Positions 61,801-64,000 of a DNA stretch of 64,000 bases are shown here, in pieces. This stretch comes from Lycocorax pyrrhopterus obiensis (lineage: Eukaryota > Chordata > Aves > Passeriformes > Paradisaeidae), in assembly GCA_014706295.1 (NCBI GenBank), contig JACSVZ010000002.1, forward strand, positions 21,125,994 to 21,189,993. The letters run 5' to 3'. A model generated the notes under the pieces. The model did no database searches, was not told the DNA's origin, and saw only the letters and a program-made list of their open reading frames with translations. The translations under genes and the position numbers were made by a program. Every line of letters begins with the position of its first letter. Positions within the stretch are counted from its first letter, which is position 1.

Positions 61801-64000
61801 CTTCAGTTCCTTACCTCCTGCTTGTCAGTTCAGCTTTTAGCGCCACTGCTCCAAGTAAATACAAAGCAACCTTTTTCCAATGATCATTTTATATCCCTTT
61901 TCCACTTTGTCTCTGAGCTTCTTGAAATCCTTAAAATTAATTTGCTCTGAGATCTCCTTTTCATCTCTGTTTTGCTATCTTCATTCTCGTGTGTAGGTTT
62001 TTCGTCTCTTGCTTCCAGAAACCTATGTCTGAACCAGTCTCAGAGCTGTTATTTGCATCCCCTTGAACCTCTTTCTTTTTGCTAGACCAAAAATTAGCTT
62101 TCTTCTTTAATTCCACAAAGATTTTGCCTCTGTGGCTTTCTGCTCTCCCAATTACTCTCCCTAGCACTTGATCTATCATTACTCTGGGCTGTATGGACTC
62201 CCTGTTCCCTCTTTCCCTCTCAGTCACTGTAAGACAAAATCTCAAATCCTTTTCTCTTCCTTCCAATGCATCAATTCTGGCCCATGAAATTTGCTTTTGA
62301 TATCTATAGGTATATTATATAATACACATTTGTGCCTATTACAGTGAATCTCAGAGTCCCTCAACTCTGATTTCCCTTCTTCTTCCAGTTTCTCTCCTTT
62401 ATGGTCTGTCTAATACCCCCTAGATTCTCTAAAGCTTTCTTAAATCCAGAGTGGTGGCAGCTGAGAGAGTAGTTCGTCATCATCTAGTTCTCTCCTTCTT
62501 GTGACAGTTTCAGGCTTGCTTGGCATCTAGCCATCCAAAACTGAGAAAACAAGATAATCATCCTAAGAGAAGAATATCTTTCATCTCTTGATGCCTAGGG
62601 TCCACTTCTCTAAAGTTACCCACTGACTTTGTATTCTGTTGGTATTAAATGATTTTAGCTTTCATATAAACCTATAGCAAAGTTCCCAATAAAATGACGA
62701 ACATCTTGAACCAGAATTTTGCCTAGGTTTTGTTTAATTTGTGGGTTGGGGTTTTTTTGGAATGTGGCCTGGAAGTGAAAAGGTCACTTGAATGGAAAAC
62801 TTCTTCTTTGGCAAAGAAGACTTTTTCAGGAATATTAAAGAATCTGGAGCTCCAAAATCAGGTCCTCTTGGCTGAACATGCAAAAGAAATTTGCGTTACT
62901 AGCTGTCTTAAGCAATAAGGCTGTTGTGATGTATTATAAGCTGCTCTTAATTTCAGCTTTAGGTATTTTAATTTCTTATAAAGGTGTACGGATCACTTTG
63001 GACTGGTCTTCAATTTGGAAATTAATCAAGGTTTCCTAGAAAGTGAATGGGATAAAAGGTGTTCTGAAAACTGGTTCCTTGTTACTTGCTTACCTGGGTT
63101 TCACAGGGTGTGACCATAGTCTGAAGACATCCACTGTCTACTGCAGAAGTCTGAATGCTGTGAAAGACAGAAATAGTACCTGAGGAATTCTTCAAAGAGA
63201 TTGTTGGGTTTTTGACTAGCATGGGTTTTGCATGCCTTAAGCAAAACTAAGCCAGAGGTCATCTTCTATAGGTATTTTGGTATTTTAAAAATAGTAGTGG
63301 TTTCCTCAGTTGACAGTGACAGTTTTGTACTGTTATTTCAAGAAAGCTTTCTTTGAACCTGGACAACTAGTTTCCATGTCCCACATATCCGAACAATTAT
63401 CTTTCAAGATATTTTAAGTGTATTTCCTCTTGAAAGACGAGATACTTGGAAAATCCCTATTTTTTTAGATCAAATCACCATTTAATTTTGGCACGCAGGG
63501 ACTTTGTTCAATTTACAAAGACCATCAAATATCTGGCTCAAATACAGCAGCAGTTAAACTCTGCCTCACAGGGAAAAGTTAATCCAACAGTTTGATGTAT
63601 CAAGTGATGATTTAACTCCTCTTGGGAATCCGAGGTGATGGATTTGCTCCTTCTAAAACAGCAGCTGTTCCAGTTACGTGTTACCAGTTAGGAAATCATT
63701 TTCCCATATTTTGAGCCTGTAGAACATATGGTATGTTGAGGTCCCCATAATCACATTCATACGCACCCTCACCACTGATTACTCCCTAGGGAACCTAAAG
63801 CTCTGCTAAATCAGTGTGTAGTCCCTGAAATAGACCCATACATGGTCCAGTCATCTCTACTACAGGAGTAAATTCCCAGTGGTACAGCCCCCAGCTACCT
63901 CTCCAAAATTACCTTCCTCTGGTGAGATGGCTATGAACATACAGAAGTTTAAAAAGTTCAATTATATTTAATTTTATAATGAACACTTATTTCACAGCCT

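Larger units (their letters stand above)
54729..64000. other. Unique noncoding block to the window end
   Basis: No exon or repeat family recognised. 55440-56130 is a candidate conserved noncoding element. A near-perfect DR1 is at 58824-58836. 57180-57540 and 60320-60830 are GC-richer with overlapping frames up to 149 codons on both strands and no domain. 61740-62450 is pyrimidine-rich, giving a Lys/Arg/Glu-rich 101-codon minus-strand frame that reflects composition. Confidence 0.5.

Noticed and set aside
1..64000. Bacterial or phage features (operons, CRISPR, IS elements, toxin-antitoxin)
   Set aside because: Coding density, CR1/LTR repeats and base composition are those of a vertebrate chromosome. 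No spaced direct-repeat array or transposase frame was seen.

Overview
This window reads as vertebrate nuclear DNA, most likely from a bird. It is AT-rich and almost free of convincing protein-coding sequence. Open frames are short, overlap on both strands and carry no recognisable domains. The interspersed repeats I can recognise are CR1 LINE fragments, both young-looking and heavily decayed, plus two LTR/endogenous-retrovirus-derived pieces. Sparse repeats dominated by 5'-truncated CR1 copies, with no SINEs seen, is the usual picture in avian genomes. Turtles and crocodilians also carry CR1, so the bird assignment is an inference. I found no exon, tRNA, rRNA, CRISPR array or bacterial-type operon. 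The window is best described as an intergenic or deep intronic gene-poor block.

Layout: 1-8.3 kb is unique AT-rich DNA with a perfect DR1 nuclear-receptor motif at 7365-7377. 8339-8529 is a striking polypurine GGG-repeat array. About 9.87-10.32 kb is a minus-strand LTR, probably solitary. 10.3-20.6 kb is unique DNA. 20.64-20.84 kb is a small CpG-dense islet, the only promoter-like composition outside the LTR-type repeats. 23.45-23.80 kb is an ancient CR1. 27.08-27.45 and 30.30-31.05 kb are two plus-strand CR1 copies with remnants of the pol C-terminal frame. 34.67-35.40 kb is an ERV/LTR-class repeat with internal degenerate repetition. 37.04-37.07 kb holds a perfect consensus oestrogen-response-element palindrome abutting an 18-bp palindrome. 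38.23-38.87 kb is a minus-strand CR1, and 41.67-42.17 kb another ancient CR1. 46.85-47.18 kb is a head-on pair of CR1 fragments. 54.09-54.73 kb is a 200-codon minus-strand open frame that I cannot identify. The rest, to 64 kb, is unique DNA with some stretches that look like candidate conserved noncoding elements.

No genes work together here, and I saw no sign of a novel multi-gene system. The observations most worth checking are the palindromic hormone-response motif, the CpG islet, the polypurine array, a 13-bp perfect hairpin at 49.0 kb and the unidentified open frame. All repeat calls come from reading the sequence against remembered family features. Boundaries are approximate, about 10-30 bp for young copies and worse for ancient ones.
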